A stretch of DNA of 64,000 nucleotides. Origin: Onchocerca volvulus. Its lineage: Eukaryota > Nematoda > Chromadorea > Rhabditida > Onchocercidae. Positions 49,968-61,668 of the stretch are shown piece after piece. Numbering within the stretch: the first letter of the stretch is position 1; every line of letters starts with the position of its first letter. The notes under the pieces were generated by a model. That model was given only the letters and a program-made list of their open reading frames with translations, was not told where the DNA came from and searched no databases. The DNA lies in assembly GCA_000499405.2 (NCBI GenBank), contig HG738137.1, positions 15,587,873 through 15,651,872 on the forward strand. Direction: 5' to 3'. The translations under genes were made by a program, and so were the position numbers.

Positions 49968-52679
49968 ATGAAGGCTTCCGGCCAGAGTGATAGCATTTCA
50001 AAAAAAAATTTAACTGAAACAGCATGTAACTCATTCGATAGTAATCTGGAGGTAATAATTGTATGCAAAATTTTAAAAATTTTGCTTCTAAAGCAATTTG
50101 AAAAATGGCAAAAACCTTACATAGCTACTTTAAAATTTTTAACTGTCAACTTTATTTTATTGTCATTTTTTCCTTTACAGACCGAATTGCAATGCTTAGA
50201 ATTTGCATCGCCACTACTTTCGGGGGATTATCGTTTGGTCGAAATCAATTCAGGATTGGCTGATAGAATAATGGCCGGTGAACAGTAAGCATTTTGAATT
50301 TCTTTTGCGAGATATAAGAAAGAAGAATTTGTTTCTGAAGATTTATCTTTGGCATTAAATCAAAAAATCCTAAAGCAGTGAAATTTATCAGCTTGAAAAA
50401 AAAAAAAATTATGTAACTGTAAGCATCTGAAAGTTTGTATTTCAGATTTGTTATTCGCGGTGATTATGAAGATAGTCCTGTTTTGTGCACTTGCGATACC
50501 ACATTTGATGTAAAAGAAGTGGTAACATCAAATGTACTATTACTTTTACCAGAGTTTCATTTTAATGATGAGGCGAGTAATAAAAAGAATAAAACGATTC
50601 GAAGGGTACTGTTCTTCCATTAATTAAAGATTAATTTTTGTTTAATTGAATTATTATTTTAATTCAATCGTTACCCTTCCGAATTAAATGAATATATTTA
50701 TGTCTAAATATGTAGTAAATATTACTTTTGCAGGTTATTGGGATGAAAAATAATTTTATGGAACTACGAAAAATGACCTATGTTCCAGTTCAACGACTGA
50801 AAGAGAAGCTCCGTGAGGGTGAATTGGAATGGAATGAAGAACTTAATAAGGACAATAAGTTGTAAGTAATAAGATTGTAGCAGTTCAAGTTATATTCAGC
50901 CGACATCATTGATAACTTGAAGTACATTGCGAGTAAAAAATTCGTATTGTAATCCTAAGAGGTTCATTTAATATTTAGATAACAGATGATTTTTATTTTT
51001 TGTCGATTCTGGTTGTGAAAGATGATAATTTCATTTTACCAATACAAATTTTATTTAATATTTGAAAAGTTCGAGAATTTGCAAACAAATTTCAGTTATA
51101 CTATTGAAGATTTACTAGACGTTGTTCAAATGAGTGAAGTAGAACTACAGAAAGCTCTCGAACGTTTGCCTGTGGTAATTTTAGACGGTCTGTTGGTCAA
51201 TCGCATAATTTTTTTTTTCTTTTTTTTTTTTTTTTTTTTTGATAAATCTAACGAAATTAAATCATTGAAAAATGATTGTGAAATATAATACAATAGTAGG
51301 TATGAGTTAACGTAGTCAGTTTATGTATACAGTATATTCAGCATCTTTATCCGTCACTAATTATCCATAATATTCTGTAAGTTTTATAGGATATGTACGA
51401 ATGTTGTCAGCAGAATTTCATGATCGTCTTGTAACCGAGCTTGTGGATTGTTTGGATGATGATGATGAACCAGGCATTATTCTTGAATCTGTTGGAATAG
51501 AATGTTTCAAGGAAGCTTTGAGAAAACATCTGCCAGACAAAAATATACCTGTAGAAGTAGTTAATTGGTTAATTGAAACATATTGCGATATTGATAAAGG
51601 TATTCGAACTTTTACAAATTTTATTAGCAGTTATCAGTTCATCACATTTACCAGAATCATTTCTTCGGTTAATTAAACTTCCCAATCATTTTTGCTATTG
51701 CATGCATTTGGGTAAAAATATGATGAGTTGGTCATGCGTCAGTTTCCTGATATAAGCCGTCCATCAAATCGCTTTTATTACTGCATTCGATGGTTCAATT
51801 AAGCATGTGAAATATAATTTCTCATTCTTAAATTAAAAAGAGAAAAAAATTTGTGACAGTACTATGTTTTCGAATTTCAGAAAATGGTGCACAGACGTAT
51901 CATATTAACGAAAAAGCAATTTGTCGGGCAAAGATTTCACAACTTCTTCGCGCAACGGCAAAATTTGAATATAACACTTTCGAAAGAACTTTACAACAAA
52001 TTTTACCAATTGGTATTGAATTCAAGGTGATTTTACTTCTGCCATTCTTTTATTTAATTTTGATGATTTATGATTTCAATTTTCAGCTTTAACATTTTTC
52101 TCAAATTTTTGAGTCGGCATTAATTGAAATTCGCTAAATGTTTATTCTCTAAGTTGCATTGAAACGACCAGCACCAAATCAGATTCGGTGATTTTAAGCA
52201 ACCATCAGTGAAGAAGGAATAATTTCATTTTAGGCCAGCCTCATATTTTTTTATTTGAATTTCAGGAGGAGTATCTGGAAGGACTTGCATTCATTGATGA
52301 TGAATTAACAACGGGAAAAACGATTCGCTATTTGAACATTGAAGATTTGCCTGAAGAACCAATTAAGAGGTTAGCAAATTCAATTCTAACAATTTATCGA
52401 GTAAAATTAGATCATTTGTTTTCAAAATATCATGTGTATTAATATAAATCGAGAATGACTCATTTACTTAAACTTTAGACCGATCAAATCAATTTTTGTA
52501 GGCTGAAATTGTTGTTTTCACTTCGACAATCTTGGAATGAATCGGCTATGCAGCAATATCTCAGTGATCTTTGTCCCACAAAACGACATTTAAATGAACT
52601 TTTGATGAATTGTTGCCGACAGACAACTACGATAAACGGTGAAAAGATGCTAGTCGGTTTAAAAGAAATGTTATTGTAA
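49968..52679 (+). CDS. dscc-1: Sister chromatid cohesion protein DCC1 (DSCC1), complete, nine exons
   Basis: Exons are 49968-50051, 50181-50284, 50446-50605, 50734-50861, 51096-51187, 51390-51599, 51881-52026, 52266-52369 and 52502-52679. They total 1206 nt and 401 residues; human DSCC1 has 393. All introns are GT-AG and all phases close. A TTTTTCAG acceptor ends at 49952, 15 nt before the ATG (possible trans-splicing). Family segments seen in order: LQCLEFASPLLSGDYRLVEI, the VIRGD motif, VLCTCDTTFDVKEVVTSN, YTIEDLLDVVQMSEVELQKA, LERLPVVILDGYVRML, and the C-terminal winged-helix part ending in INGEKMLVGLKEMLL. DCC1 joins CTF8 and CTF18 in the alternative RFC clamp loader that acts at replication forks in cohesion and PCNA loading. 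Intron 1 (50052-50180, 129 nt) is a multiple of three without stops, so unspliced mRNA would stay open. Confidence 0.94.
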
Positions 52680-53796
52680 TTTTGAAATATGCAGCAAATA
52701 TTTTGAAATCTTTTTTTTTATTGCTTGTATATTTTATTAATCTCATAGTTTTTGTTAAACTTTTTAAATAAAATAAGAACCAGGGTTTAAATTAAAAGAA
52801 ATCAAAGTTTTATTTTGTCTTAATAAAATAAGGATCAAAATTTACACTGACATTTCTTTTGTAAACATTATCTGATTATAATCTAAATTCTTCTAGTCGA
52901 AATCGACTACAAAGATAAATTTCTATGGTAATGTTTCAGTCACCAAGAATTAATTTGCTTTTTTTATCTTCTTAGTCCGAAACGCATTACAATGCACTTT
53001 TTTTTAGACATAACATATCACTTTCTAACATTTCAAAAAATATGCGGATTATGAATACCTCTTTCTTATCTTCTTTACTGTAAAGTAAATGTTGATGCAT
53101 TAATTCTAGAAAAAAGTAAATGTTAATGATATAATTGATGTAAGACTTATTCGTCAAAATTATATCAATTTTTGCTTATTTCTTTTTTTTACATCCCTAT
53201 AATTTCTCATGTTAAATGAAGTGCCTGTAAGATAAATCGGATACTTTAAAATTTCATTTTATACCAGAAAATGAAAATTCAAACTAATTAATTTCATGTA
53301 TAAACAATATTATTCCAACATTTTTGCTTGCTATTTTTTCCTACTTCAAATGCCTAAAATAAACAATTTGCAAATGAATGGATGAAAAATTCTAAAAATC
53401 GACTAGTTCAAACTGTTTACAAACACGACTTTCGATAATATTTATAATTAAAAATGTAAGAAAATAATTTGTGAGTTAAATTATTGATTTAAAAAATGTT
53501 TTTATTTTCTAATTGAATATTATCCCATATAAATTCAAAATGACGATTGATTTATTTCATTTACTTATTTTTTCGTTTCATCATCAATGAAAATGAGTAG
53601 CAACAATTGTGATACAATTCATCAAAGCAGTCATGAAATATTTTATGATGCATCTGTTCAGTATCATTTATCGGAGATCAAACAATATTTTATTAGCAAA
53701 AACCCAATCACCAATTTTTTATGAAAAAAATATCTGAACAATGGTTTGAAATATCGCTAATTATTTGAGTTTTTCTGCATTTTTAAATCCTACCCA

Positions 53797-53945
53797 GAGC
53801 CTAAGCCTAAGCCCAAACTCAATTCTAGGCATAAACCCCCAGTTTAAGCACAAAGCCAAGGTCTAAACCTAAGCCCAAGTCTAAACATAAATAAGTTTAA
53901 GCATCAGTCCGAATCCAAGCTTCAAATCGAAGCCTAAACCTGAGC
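53797..53945 (-). repeat. Degenerate telomere-like hexamer array (TTAGGC type)
   Basis: On the plus strand the block reads GAGCCTAAGCCTAAGCCCAA and continues with a clear 6-base rhythm (ACCTAA, GCCCAA, GTCTAA, GCCTAA, ACCTGA). GCCTAA is the complement of TTAGGC, the telomere repeat of most nematodes. Exact units occur at least three times, the rest are one- or two-base variants. This is an interstitial, decayed array. Confidence 0.75.
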
Positions 53946-55706
53946 AATAAGAGCTGCATTATTTAGCTTAAGCTGGAAAACGGTAATTATCACACTGAAT
54001 AAATTGGTGAAGCCAATTCAAGAATATTCACTTGATATTTCTACACTCGCAATTTTCATTATCATCGAAATCATATTGATTCCAAACGAATTCAATTATC
54101 AGATAGAAAAATATGAAACGAAAGCATAGTCACAACCCAGTATATTTTTTTCAAAGTGGAAAGTTTCAAAAAACAAAAAATAGTTTCAAATGGGTCAACA
54201 AGCCAGTGAACATGTTTGCCGCCAAAACAATAAACAAAAGTATAAAAATGTCTCCCGCCAAAATAGTAAGCATGTTTTTTGTTTTGAAGTGTTGCATTGA
54301 GATCAGGAGAGGAGGAGGAGATTCCGAAAGAATTCATAAGTTTCGAATTTTGGAGCAGGATCGGTTTTTCAACAAGACTTTTGCTACAAGTTCTCTATAA
54401 GAGTTTTCTACATCAATTTCTACAGCAACCCAGCATGATGCAGAGATGGTTTCTAGAACAAATCCAGGCAGAATATTCTTCTTTACTAGCAACAAAGGAA
54501 TAATTATCATGGATCTTCTTCAATTTTTGTTCGTATTATAGAGGAAGAAGCACTCTTCCATTTATCAATAAAAATTTCATTACTACAGAAATCATTTTTG
54601 TCACACGGATTCAAAACCAGCTTTTACGACAAGTTTTCCATTTTCTAGATGTGAAGAAATTAGTATTTTGGTATATTTAAGCTTTTTTTTTTATCTCATC
54701 AACCTAGCCAATTGTAGTTATTGGCAGGAATAACTTTTTAGTAACTAACATCTGTTATTGTTTTTAAATTAAATTGAAGATTCTTCTAGAGTTTTTCATC
54801 AAAAATTTTCATATGTGCCACATAAAGGCTAAAATTACAATGGAAGCTAGATGAGAATTTAAACTTGCAATTCTGTCAGTTGAAATAGTTAAAAAAAAAA
54901 AAAAAAGCGATTAATGATTGAATTTAAAATAGCTATCTTTTTCTTTTTTTTTTTTTTTTCAATGAAAAAATCCTTCTACGGAAGAAATTTATACTTTCTT
55001 CAAGTTTTGTATATTATTCGGTTTAATGATTTCAATGTTTTTTTTTCATTCATTACAAGGTTAGCTGCGAAACAAGATTAAGAGTTGTCATATGAAAATT
55101 TATTACAGTAGCACATTAAAATTTCATGAGTTAAATGAACGAAATAATTTCATAAGAAAAATTGTTCTTAATACAATTTTATTTCTTGCAATTTTGAATA
55201 TAATTTCATTTTCCTGCAATTCTGTTTGCGCTTTTTTTTTTTTCATATTTGAACAACATATACAAATTTAAGAATTTTGCAGAACTTTCTAACCATTTGA
55301 GAAATTTATGCATGCAAAATTTTTGATAAATCTATTTTTGAAATAACCTTATAATTCCGAAATTTTTATTTATTTTAGAATGGCAAGCATGATTTTAAAC
55401 ATGATGAAAAATAAGTTGCAAATAATATTGAAATTTTTCATTTTCAGTTGTTCCATAATTTAAGTTTCAACCGAACCAAAATATTTCATTCGAAAATTGA
55501 AATGTTTATTAGAGAAAAAAATGCAAAATATTAACTGAAAATAATATGCTGCATGATAGTATAATTTATGCAAAAAATCTCATCTTATTCCTTTATTTTC
55601 TGCAGTTGAGAATTATCAGTCTTATTATAAAAATAATTTTTGATTCAAACAATCTCCAAGAACCGACGTGAAAAACTACATAAGGGTTTAGTTGAATTAT
55701 AGAATG

Positions 55707-55783
55707 ACCAGAATGGTCTTCGACATAAAAAAAAAAAAAAAAAAAAAACCAGAATGGTCTTCGACATAAAAAAAAAAAAAAAA
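55707..55783. repeat. Tandem duplication with poly(A) at each unit end
   Basis: CCAGAATGGTCTTCGACAT starts at 55708 and again at 55749, each followed by 16-23 A. The first copy contains the small hairpin GACCA-GAA-TGGTC. It may be a slippage or retroposition product. Confidence 0.75.
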
Positions 55784-55916
55784 CTAAACGAAACTAAACT
55801 AAAATAATCTCAATTTTTCTTCAGTTCTTTATTATCAATTCGCATGAACGTTGTCAAAAAACGAGATCAAAATCGCAAATTTCTTGAATTGAAGTTATTA
55901 AAATTGGAGTTGTTTT

Positions 55917-58310
55917 TTATTGATGAATTGCGGTTATATGCTGCATTTTAAATGTTGGTGCCAGATTCGCGGTATTCTTTAAGCACAGAAATTTCTTCAT
56001 CTGCTTTCGGAACTCATTTCTATATTCCTTACTGCAATAACATTTCTTCAAACTTTTTTTTTATAATTATCGATCAATATTGTTTTTATTAATCATTGCG
56101 GATATCATTAATATTTTTAATGTATTATTCCAATATTAAAACTTTCCTCTTGAATATTATAAGATACTTCTATTAATTTTTACCTTCTCCAATAATAAAG
56201 TAAAGAATTGCATGAAACGCTTATATTAATTAATATTCCCGCATAGCATCCTGTGCAAAATTTCATCATTTCGGAAACTGTGATGAATAATGATGATAAA
56301 TATATCATCATTGTTGCTAAATGTCCCAGTCCAATAACTGCTACGTTTATCTTGAGTGATTGCAACAATTCGAAGTTTCTGGCTGCTAAAATTGAAAATA
56401 GCATGAAATACTATGGCAATCATTTCAGTTATTCATATTTAATAAGATTTTCATAGAATCTCCAAGAGATATGATTCGTAACAGAAATATAGCAATCGAA
56501 AAAAGAAGATGAAGAATATTTGCAGAATAGGAACACATGGTGGAATATTTCCACCGCGAGTATCGTTCAGGTTGGAGAACAGCAACAGTTATTTTATTAG
56601 TAATTAAAGTAATTAACTCACTTCTTCCAGTCTTCGCTACAATTCGAGTCAATATTACATAAAGAGTAACTGTCGCTAAATTAATAAGAAGTGATACAAT
56701 ACTCCAAATGAAACCCAATTGGCCACTATATACTGCTACCAAAACACAGATTACTTCAGTGCTGCAAATGAAATCGAAGGATGACAAAGTAATTGTGGGA
56801 AATGAAATAAGGAATGAAGCATTTAATGTATATTTTGAATACTTTTGAATGTTTGGGAATATTTTTTTTATTTTGCACAGTTTTAAAGATCGAATATTTC
56901 GCATATTTTCCTTTAAATTGTTAGCATTGTTGCTAAAAAAATTTTGAGATTTTTCCTTTTTCAACAAAACTTTCGTTAAGTTCATTTTCTGTCATATTGT
57001 TTAATTTCTCAATTCTTCATTTCATATCTTCTTCCTAAACAGAGAAAAGAAATCCCATTTTTTTTCAATCGAAAGAAATAGAGTGAAGAAGTTTTTTTCG
57101 ACAAGATATTTTGCGAATTGATTTTGTCGAATTTTTTTTTAAAGAAAACTGTTATTGTCGCAAGTAAAACTTTTCAACTTATTCGCATAAATTTAATTTC
57201 GCCTATTACTGGTAATTGCACAATAATTATGTGTCTAGAAAATCTAACTTACTCTTCATTTTCATCATATATAAAAACCAATATGAGAATAGCGACTGAA
57301 TAAAGTGTTGCTGATGAGATTATTGCTGAGATATAAAACTTCGATTTTATTTTGCGATATCTGCAACTGATAATAGCAGTTTTTATTCAGAATTACATTT
57401 GATTTAGGAAGAAGAATGATAGTTACTTAGCTCCGCCATTTATGACTTAAATACTTGTTACCGACAGAAAAGTTGAATTTACTTGTCTTGTCCAAATGCT
57501 TACCTCAAAGGTTTTAAAATCGCGATAGCTCGATCCACACCAATAGGAAATAATATAAACACTGCTAAATTTAGACCAAAATTTGGTATTAATTGTATCC
57601 AAATGCATGTTCGTAAGGGTATAAAATTAATTCCGGTGAAAATAAAGTATGCAAATGCGATATGACCGATCTCATGAAGAATGTCGCCAAATGCACCCAA
57701 TGCTATGCACATATTGCTAACATTATGTAGACGCCTGAAATCTTTGTAAATTATAAGAATATCGAAATTATTATTTTTCTTTTGAACATTGTAGTTTGAA
57801 ATCTTTGAAGTTGAAATTGAATTTAATATTTCTGCACAAAAGATTATAAATCTTGATTGTAAATTATCCATATTTACAAAAAATTAAATGCTTGCGTGAA
57901 TGAAACTTCCATTTCTAAAAAAAAAAAAAAAAATATTCCATTTTCCCACTTTTATCCTCCAAACATTTTCTGAATCTTTAAATCTTTGATTAAGATCTTA
58001 CCAATTTTATGATAATTTCAAAAATAAGGCAATCATATTTACTTTATGCCTCGTTTTAACTTTTTTTTTTTTCTTTTTAAATCCATTATGTGCAAAAGTT
58101 GAAAAACAGCGTGATGATGAATGATCAAATCGTTATTATTGATCAAATTATTATTTTAAAAAAAAAAGAAAACACATAAATATTCAATCAAGCAATGATA
58201 TACTTGCTCTGAATAGTTGCTACAATGAGTGCAGAATTGCCAATTAAGCCAACTAAAAAACACAGCAGTAAAATACATGAACATGGTAAAACTGGCACCA
58301 ACACAGTCAT
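55917..58310 (-). CDS. Srsx-like seven-transmembrane G protein-coupled receptor, complete, six exons
   Basis: Minus-strand exons are 58310-58204, 57734-57504, 57360-57253, 56761-56622, 56385-56184 and 56031-55917. They sum to 903 nt and 300 residues, typical for nematode srsx and related receptors; every phase closes and all introns are GT-AG. TM1 carries the GN motif ([16 protein letters not shown]). TM2 has [22 protein letters not shown]3 begins at LRTCIW and ends [19 protein letters not shown], where VDR replaces DRY. TM4 is [18 protein letters not shown]. The extracellular loop 2 cysteine ([11 protein letters not shown]) can pair with the one before TM3. TM5 is [22 protein letters not shown]6 [19 protein letters not shown] and TM7 [18 protein letters not shown], followed by the membrane-proximal KEYRNEF helix. 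The protein is expected in the plasma membrane, possibly of sensory neurons. The ligand is unknown. The srsx class is my best match, but other nematode chemoreceptor classes are possible. Confidence 0.85.
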
Positions 58311-59588
58311 TATTCCGCTTGATTTTTGAACTGAAAGTACTTGAACTTAATTCAAATTCATAATTGGAATTCTTATGCATGCTCGCATTCTTAAGCTTAA
58401 TTCGAGGGCATGCATAACTTGTAAATTTTGTAAAATTGACTTTAAATTCGGTACAAGACTGTAAATACATATAAAAGGGAGACTTGACAAAATACTGTGC
58501 GTCCAATGTTTATTAAATATGTGATAAGATTAAACAGAATTAAGATTTATTCACATACCGAAGAAAATCTAAAAAATGTTATAAAATAATAATATTCATT
58601 TATATAAATATAAATTACAGGTATAAGTATTCAGTTAGAAGCAAATTTTAAATAAATCTAAACATTTTTATGATTTCTCCGAGAGACTATTACTATGCTA
58701 CCATTCTTGGCAATCATATATATTTAATCATAAATGGTGTTCTATGATAAGTGGCGAAAGATTAATAAAAATTCTATTGGCAGATGTAAATGAGAATTTA
58801 TTGAAGTTAATTGCAAAATATTCCAAATTTATCTAAATCTTATGTCACATTACTTAACAATTATTTTAAATCTTCGACGCTTACATATTGTTGACCAATT
58901 ATGATGAGTTTCTGAGATGGAAAAATCGGTAATTATGTATATTTCGCAAATTTGTTGAATCCATTGAAAATGACTGTTAATCCAATATAATTATTTGAGA
59001 AATAGAAGTAAAACTGAATAATAATTTTGAAGATTGCGTTTTTCAAATTGCTGTACTGGAGACGTTAATTAAAATTAGATTATCATTTGTGATGTCATTT
59101 GTCGAAACAAACGAAATATTCTCAATCTAAAAATATTCTTAAATAATCAAGATATTTTTGTATTATTAATTATATCGGTTTACACGTGCTATTTTATTTT
59201 GCAATTACTCGCGTAATGGAAATTTGTTCTATTTGCATTTTATACATGATTCCATCAACTTATACTACATATTTTAAACTCTGGTAAACTTGCATTTTGA
59301 ACATTGAATAATAGAATTTATATGTAAATTCTCTAAAATTTTATAATAAAAATATCTTAAATATCTGTTTATTCAAATTTGCTTGTAAATTTCTCAGTTT
59401 TAAACGATTAAAAACTAGTAAACATCTGCAAAACGAATTCAGATTTAGATTCTTCCAGTTCAGAAACCAAGATTTAGATTCAATGTTTAAATTGTTGAAA
59501 AATAACTCTTTTGTTCACATAACTCTCTTTGTATCTAACAAGATACAATAAGCTTTTCTAAACTATTCAATACATGAGAAGTATTGCC
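58311..59588. other. Intergenic, no gene seen
   Basis: AT-rich upstream flank of the receptor gene. No further exon of that gene is required and none was recognised. Confidence 0.45.
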
Positions 59589-60031
59589 TCAGTTCCTGGG
59601 CTTGATCATTCTTTTTTTCATCGGTTTAAGACGATTACTTTGAATTCTTCCACATGAATATTTGCTAAAGATTCGCTTTATTTCATTCCCTTTGATCACT
59701 CCTTTTTTATAACTTTGCTCTGATAGATATTTGACGAACGACGCTTTCCAACTCAACTTCCAAAAGTTATCAGGGTCCTATCAAATCCTAACATCAATGC
59801 AATAATTCCCAGATAACTTCCCTATTATCAAAAAGGAAGCTCAAAATATCAGTGTATCATTGACAATCATCAATTATTTTGTAGAATAAAGTCCGTCAAA
59901 CCAAAAATTTCGTCACACAACAAATCCAATTCTTCGCATTTTCTGATTCCACAAAAAAATTTGCCTTTCACAACACCATTAGCTTGTCCATTAAAATTAA
60001 TCACCGATGAAATATATTCCGTTCCACAGCT
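59589..60031 (-). pseudogene. Two coding-like segments of an unrecognised gene or gene remnant
   Basis: On the minus strand 60031-59870 is open for 53 residues and then TGA. It follows a TTTAG acceptor and is varied and Cys-containing (SCGTEYISSVINFNGQANG, then KFFCGIRKCEELDLLCDEIF). Below it 59777-59589 is open for 62 residues and then TGA, again after a TAG acceptor (DPDNFWKLSWKASFVKYLSE, ending KPMKKRMIKPRN). Both have coding-like composition, unlike the surrounding sequence. I could not join them with a GT donor in a consistent phase, nor find upstream exons, so they may be two exons of a partly missed gene or pieces of a broken one. I recognise no family. Confidence 0.4.
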
Positions 60032-61083
60032 CTAAACAATCTTATTTGTCGACTATAATCGGGAGTAAATCGGTTTAATTATGGTATAACCGTTTAATCA
60101 TTCGTTTCAGTTCATTCAATCAAGAGTAATTTCATTTAATAATTAAGCCTTTGACAATGAAACTTGCTCGTATAATACCAATTAATGACAACATCAACGA
60201 TTGGATAAACTCTTCGAGATAAACATATTAAGCACTGACATATCGTATTTTTATCCTCAATATCTAATGCTTAATATAAGATATCAAATCATCCAATGCT
60301 TGATGCTATTCAAAGTTATATAAAGCTAACCACTTACGACAAATTGTTTAGATGAGGGAATCAGAAATCGTATAAATTTTGACTAATTTTTGACTTAACG
60401 ATAACTGAAAATTGATGTAATTACTGCAGAAAGTAAGAAAATGAAACAGCTTGCAACTTAGTTGTCTCCAAAAAATTATGCCATTTATATGAGAGTTGAT
60501 TATATTGTCAACTAACAAGTACTATGTTTTCTACTAAGCTATCAATTATTCATTGAATATCTAATATGTGATACCATTGTAAACATAATCATATGCCAAA
60601 AAAAAAAAAAAGAATCTTATCATGACAATAATTTAACCATACATATTAATCCATTTACCAGTTAAACTTTCAACAGTGAAATTTTTGAAATAAGAACAAC
60701 GATAACAACGAAACTTTTTTTTTTATGAAAAGAAAAAAGATGAAAGTTTGTTTTTCTTATATTTTCAATTTTTTCATTTGATAAACTGTAATATGTCAGA
60801 ATTTTGTACTGTATTAAATCATTTCTGAAATGAATCATTTTGCAATAAATGATATTTTTATCAGCACAGTTTATATTTTTTGCAATCCATGATATTATAT
60901 GATAATAACAATACTTTTTACATTGTTTATAATAAAATATGATTAATGAACACATTCATGCTGCAAAATTTCTATTAATAGCATAAGTTTTATTTTCTTG
61001 ATTTGGGGATTTATTATAAAATGATAGTGTTGAGTTTTTACGACTCGTTTTTTTCTTTTTTTTTTACTGGACAAGAAGTGAAT
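60032..61083. other. Intergenic, left flank of the bacterial-derived block
   Basis: AT-rich sequence with short open frames that follow homopolymers. A poly(T)-rich stretch at 61047-61067 lies directly before the first bacterial-like segment and may mark the insertion boundary. Confidence 0.4.
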
Positions 61084-61182
61084 ATGGGTAAAACGGTTAA
61101 GGCAACTCAAGCGATTGTTAATTTAAAATTTGAAGGCAAATTACCTAAAATATTTGATAATAAAAAACAAACTAAAGTATAA
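61084..61182 (+). pseudogene. atpD: Wolbachia-like atpD (F1 ATPase beta) N-terminal fragment
   Basis: The segment encodes MGKTVKATQAIVNLKFEG, then KLPKIFD, ending at a stop after 32 codons. This follows the N-terminus of bacterial F1 ATPase beta subunits (G-K-x-x-Q-V-x-x-A-I-V-x-[VI]-x-F-E-G-x-L-P-x-I-[FY]-[DN]). The remaining 440 or so residues are absent. An intact atpD is essential in a living bacterium, so a short piece points to DNA transferred to the nucleus. The resemblance is short, so confidence is moderate. Confidence 0.6.
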
Positions 61183-61323
61183 GGGCAAAAGGAGCCAGGT
61201 TTTCGAGTTTTTGATCACATATCATAATTCCAGTAGTATGAGTTGAAATATGGCGATATATTTCCTCAAGCTTAAGAGAAAAATCAAAAAGTTTTGCAAT
61301 CACTTCATCACTATCTCGCTCTT
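61172..61323 (-). pseudogene. Open bacterial-like segment, unidentified
   Basis: The minus strand is open for about 50 codons, with EEIYRHISTHTTGIMICDQK and LENLAPFAL. It overlaps the end of the atpD-like piece and lies inside the bacterial-derived block. I do not recognise the family. Confidence 0.3.
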
Positions 61324-61331
61324 TTTGCAGA

Positions 61332-61515
61332 TTGCAGCCAATCTGTCATTTTATTCAATATGAGAGAATTAGAATTCAGAACCTTATTCCGGATGAAACA
61401 GAAGGCATAGCGCAAAATTCGTCATTTCCGCTGCACTATTTAATCGATAAAATAAATGATATAAGCTTTAATAAGGGATATTATATACGTGCTAATACTA
61501 ATTTCAAACTACTTT
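61332..61515 (+). pseudogene. ygfZ: Wolbachia-like YgfZ/GcvT folate-binding protein fragment
   Basis: The frame carries IQNLIPDETEGIAQNSSFP, then LHYLIDKINDISFNKGYYI. This matches the signature region of YgfZ-type, GcvT-like proteins, where the consensus is G-[ILV]-x-x-x-x-x-x-P-[LH]-x-x-x-x-[DE]-x-[LI]-x-[AG]-[IV]-S-F-x-K-G-C-Y-[IV]-G-Q-E. Here the family cysteine in KGCYxGQE is replaced (KGYYIRAN) and similarity ends soon after. YgfZ proteins work in iron-sulfur cluster repair and tRNA modification. Only the signature region is present, with neither end of the gene, so this is a fragment. Confidence 0.65.
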
Positions 61516-61668
61516 TAAAACCGTATTTCCTTCAGAAAAAAACTCATTTTTGTTTATTCTTAATAGCTCCTCTATATCAATATTCTGCCTATGGCATTTA
61601 CTGCTTGAAAAAGCATCAGTCTTTAAAAGATCATGGCCATCAGAAAAAAGAGGAAGTTTTCTCATCAT

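Larger units (their letters stand above)
52680..55916. other. Intergenic between DCC1 and the receptor gene
   Basis: No firm gene. It includes the telomere-like hexamer block at 53797-53945 and a poly(A)-linked duplication at 55707-55783. A short open frame at 54297-54503 (68 residues, with LLLQVLYKSFLHQFLQQPSM) is the most coding-like piece, but it has no family resemblance and no partner exon. Confidence 0.4.

Noticed and set aside
54113..54503. Overlapping open frames on both strands, one with a Gln/Phe-rich helix-like segment
   Set aside because: Three frames overlap on two strands with no clear winner and no partner exon, so no gene is called.
58156..58506. A 116-residue minus-strand protein overlapping the receptor start
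   Set aside because: It is another frame over exon 1 of the receptor. The receptor frame has the TM1 GN motif and a good donor.
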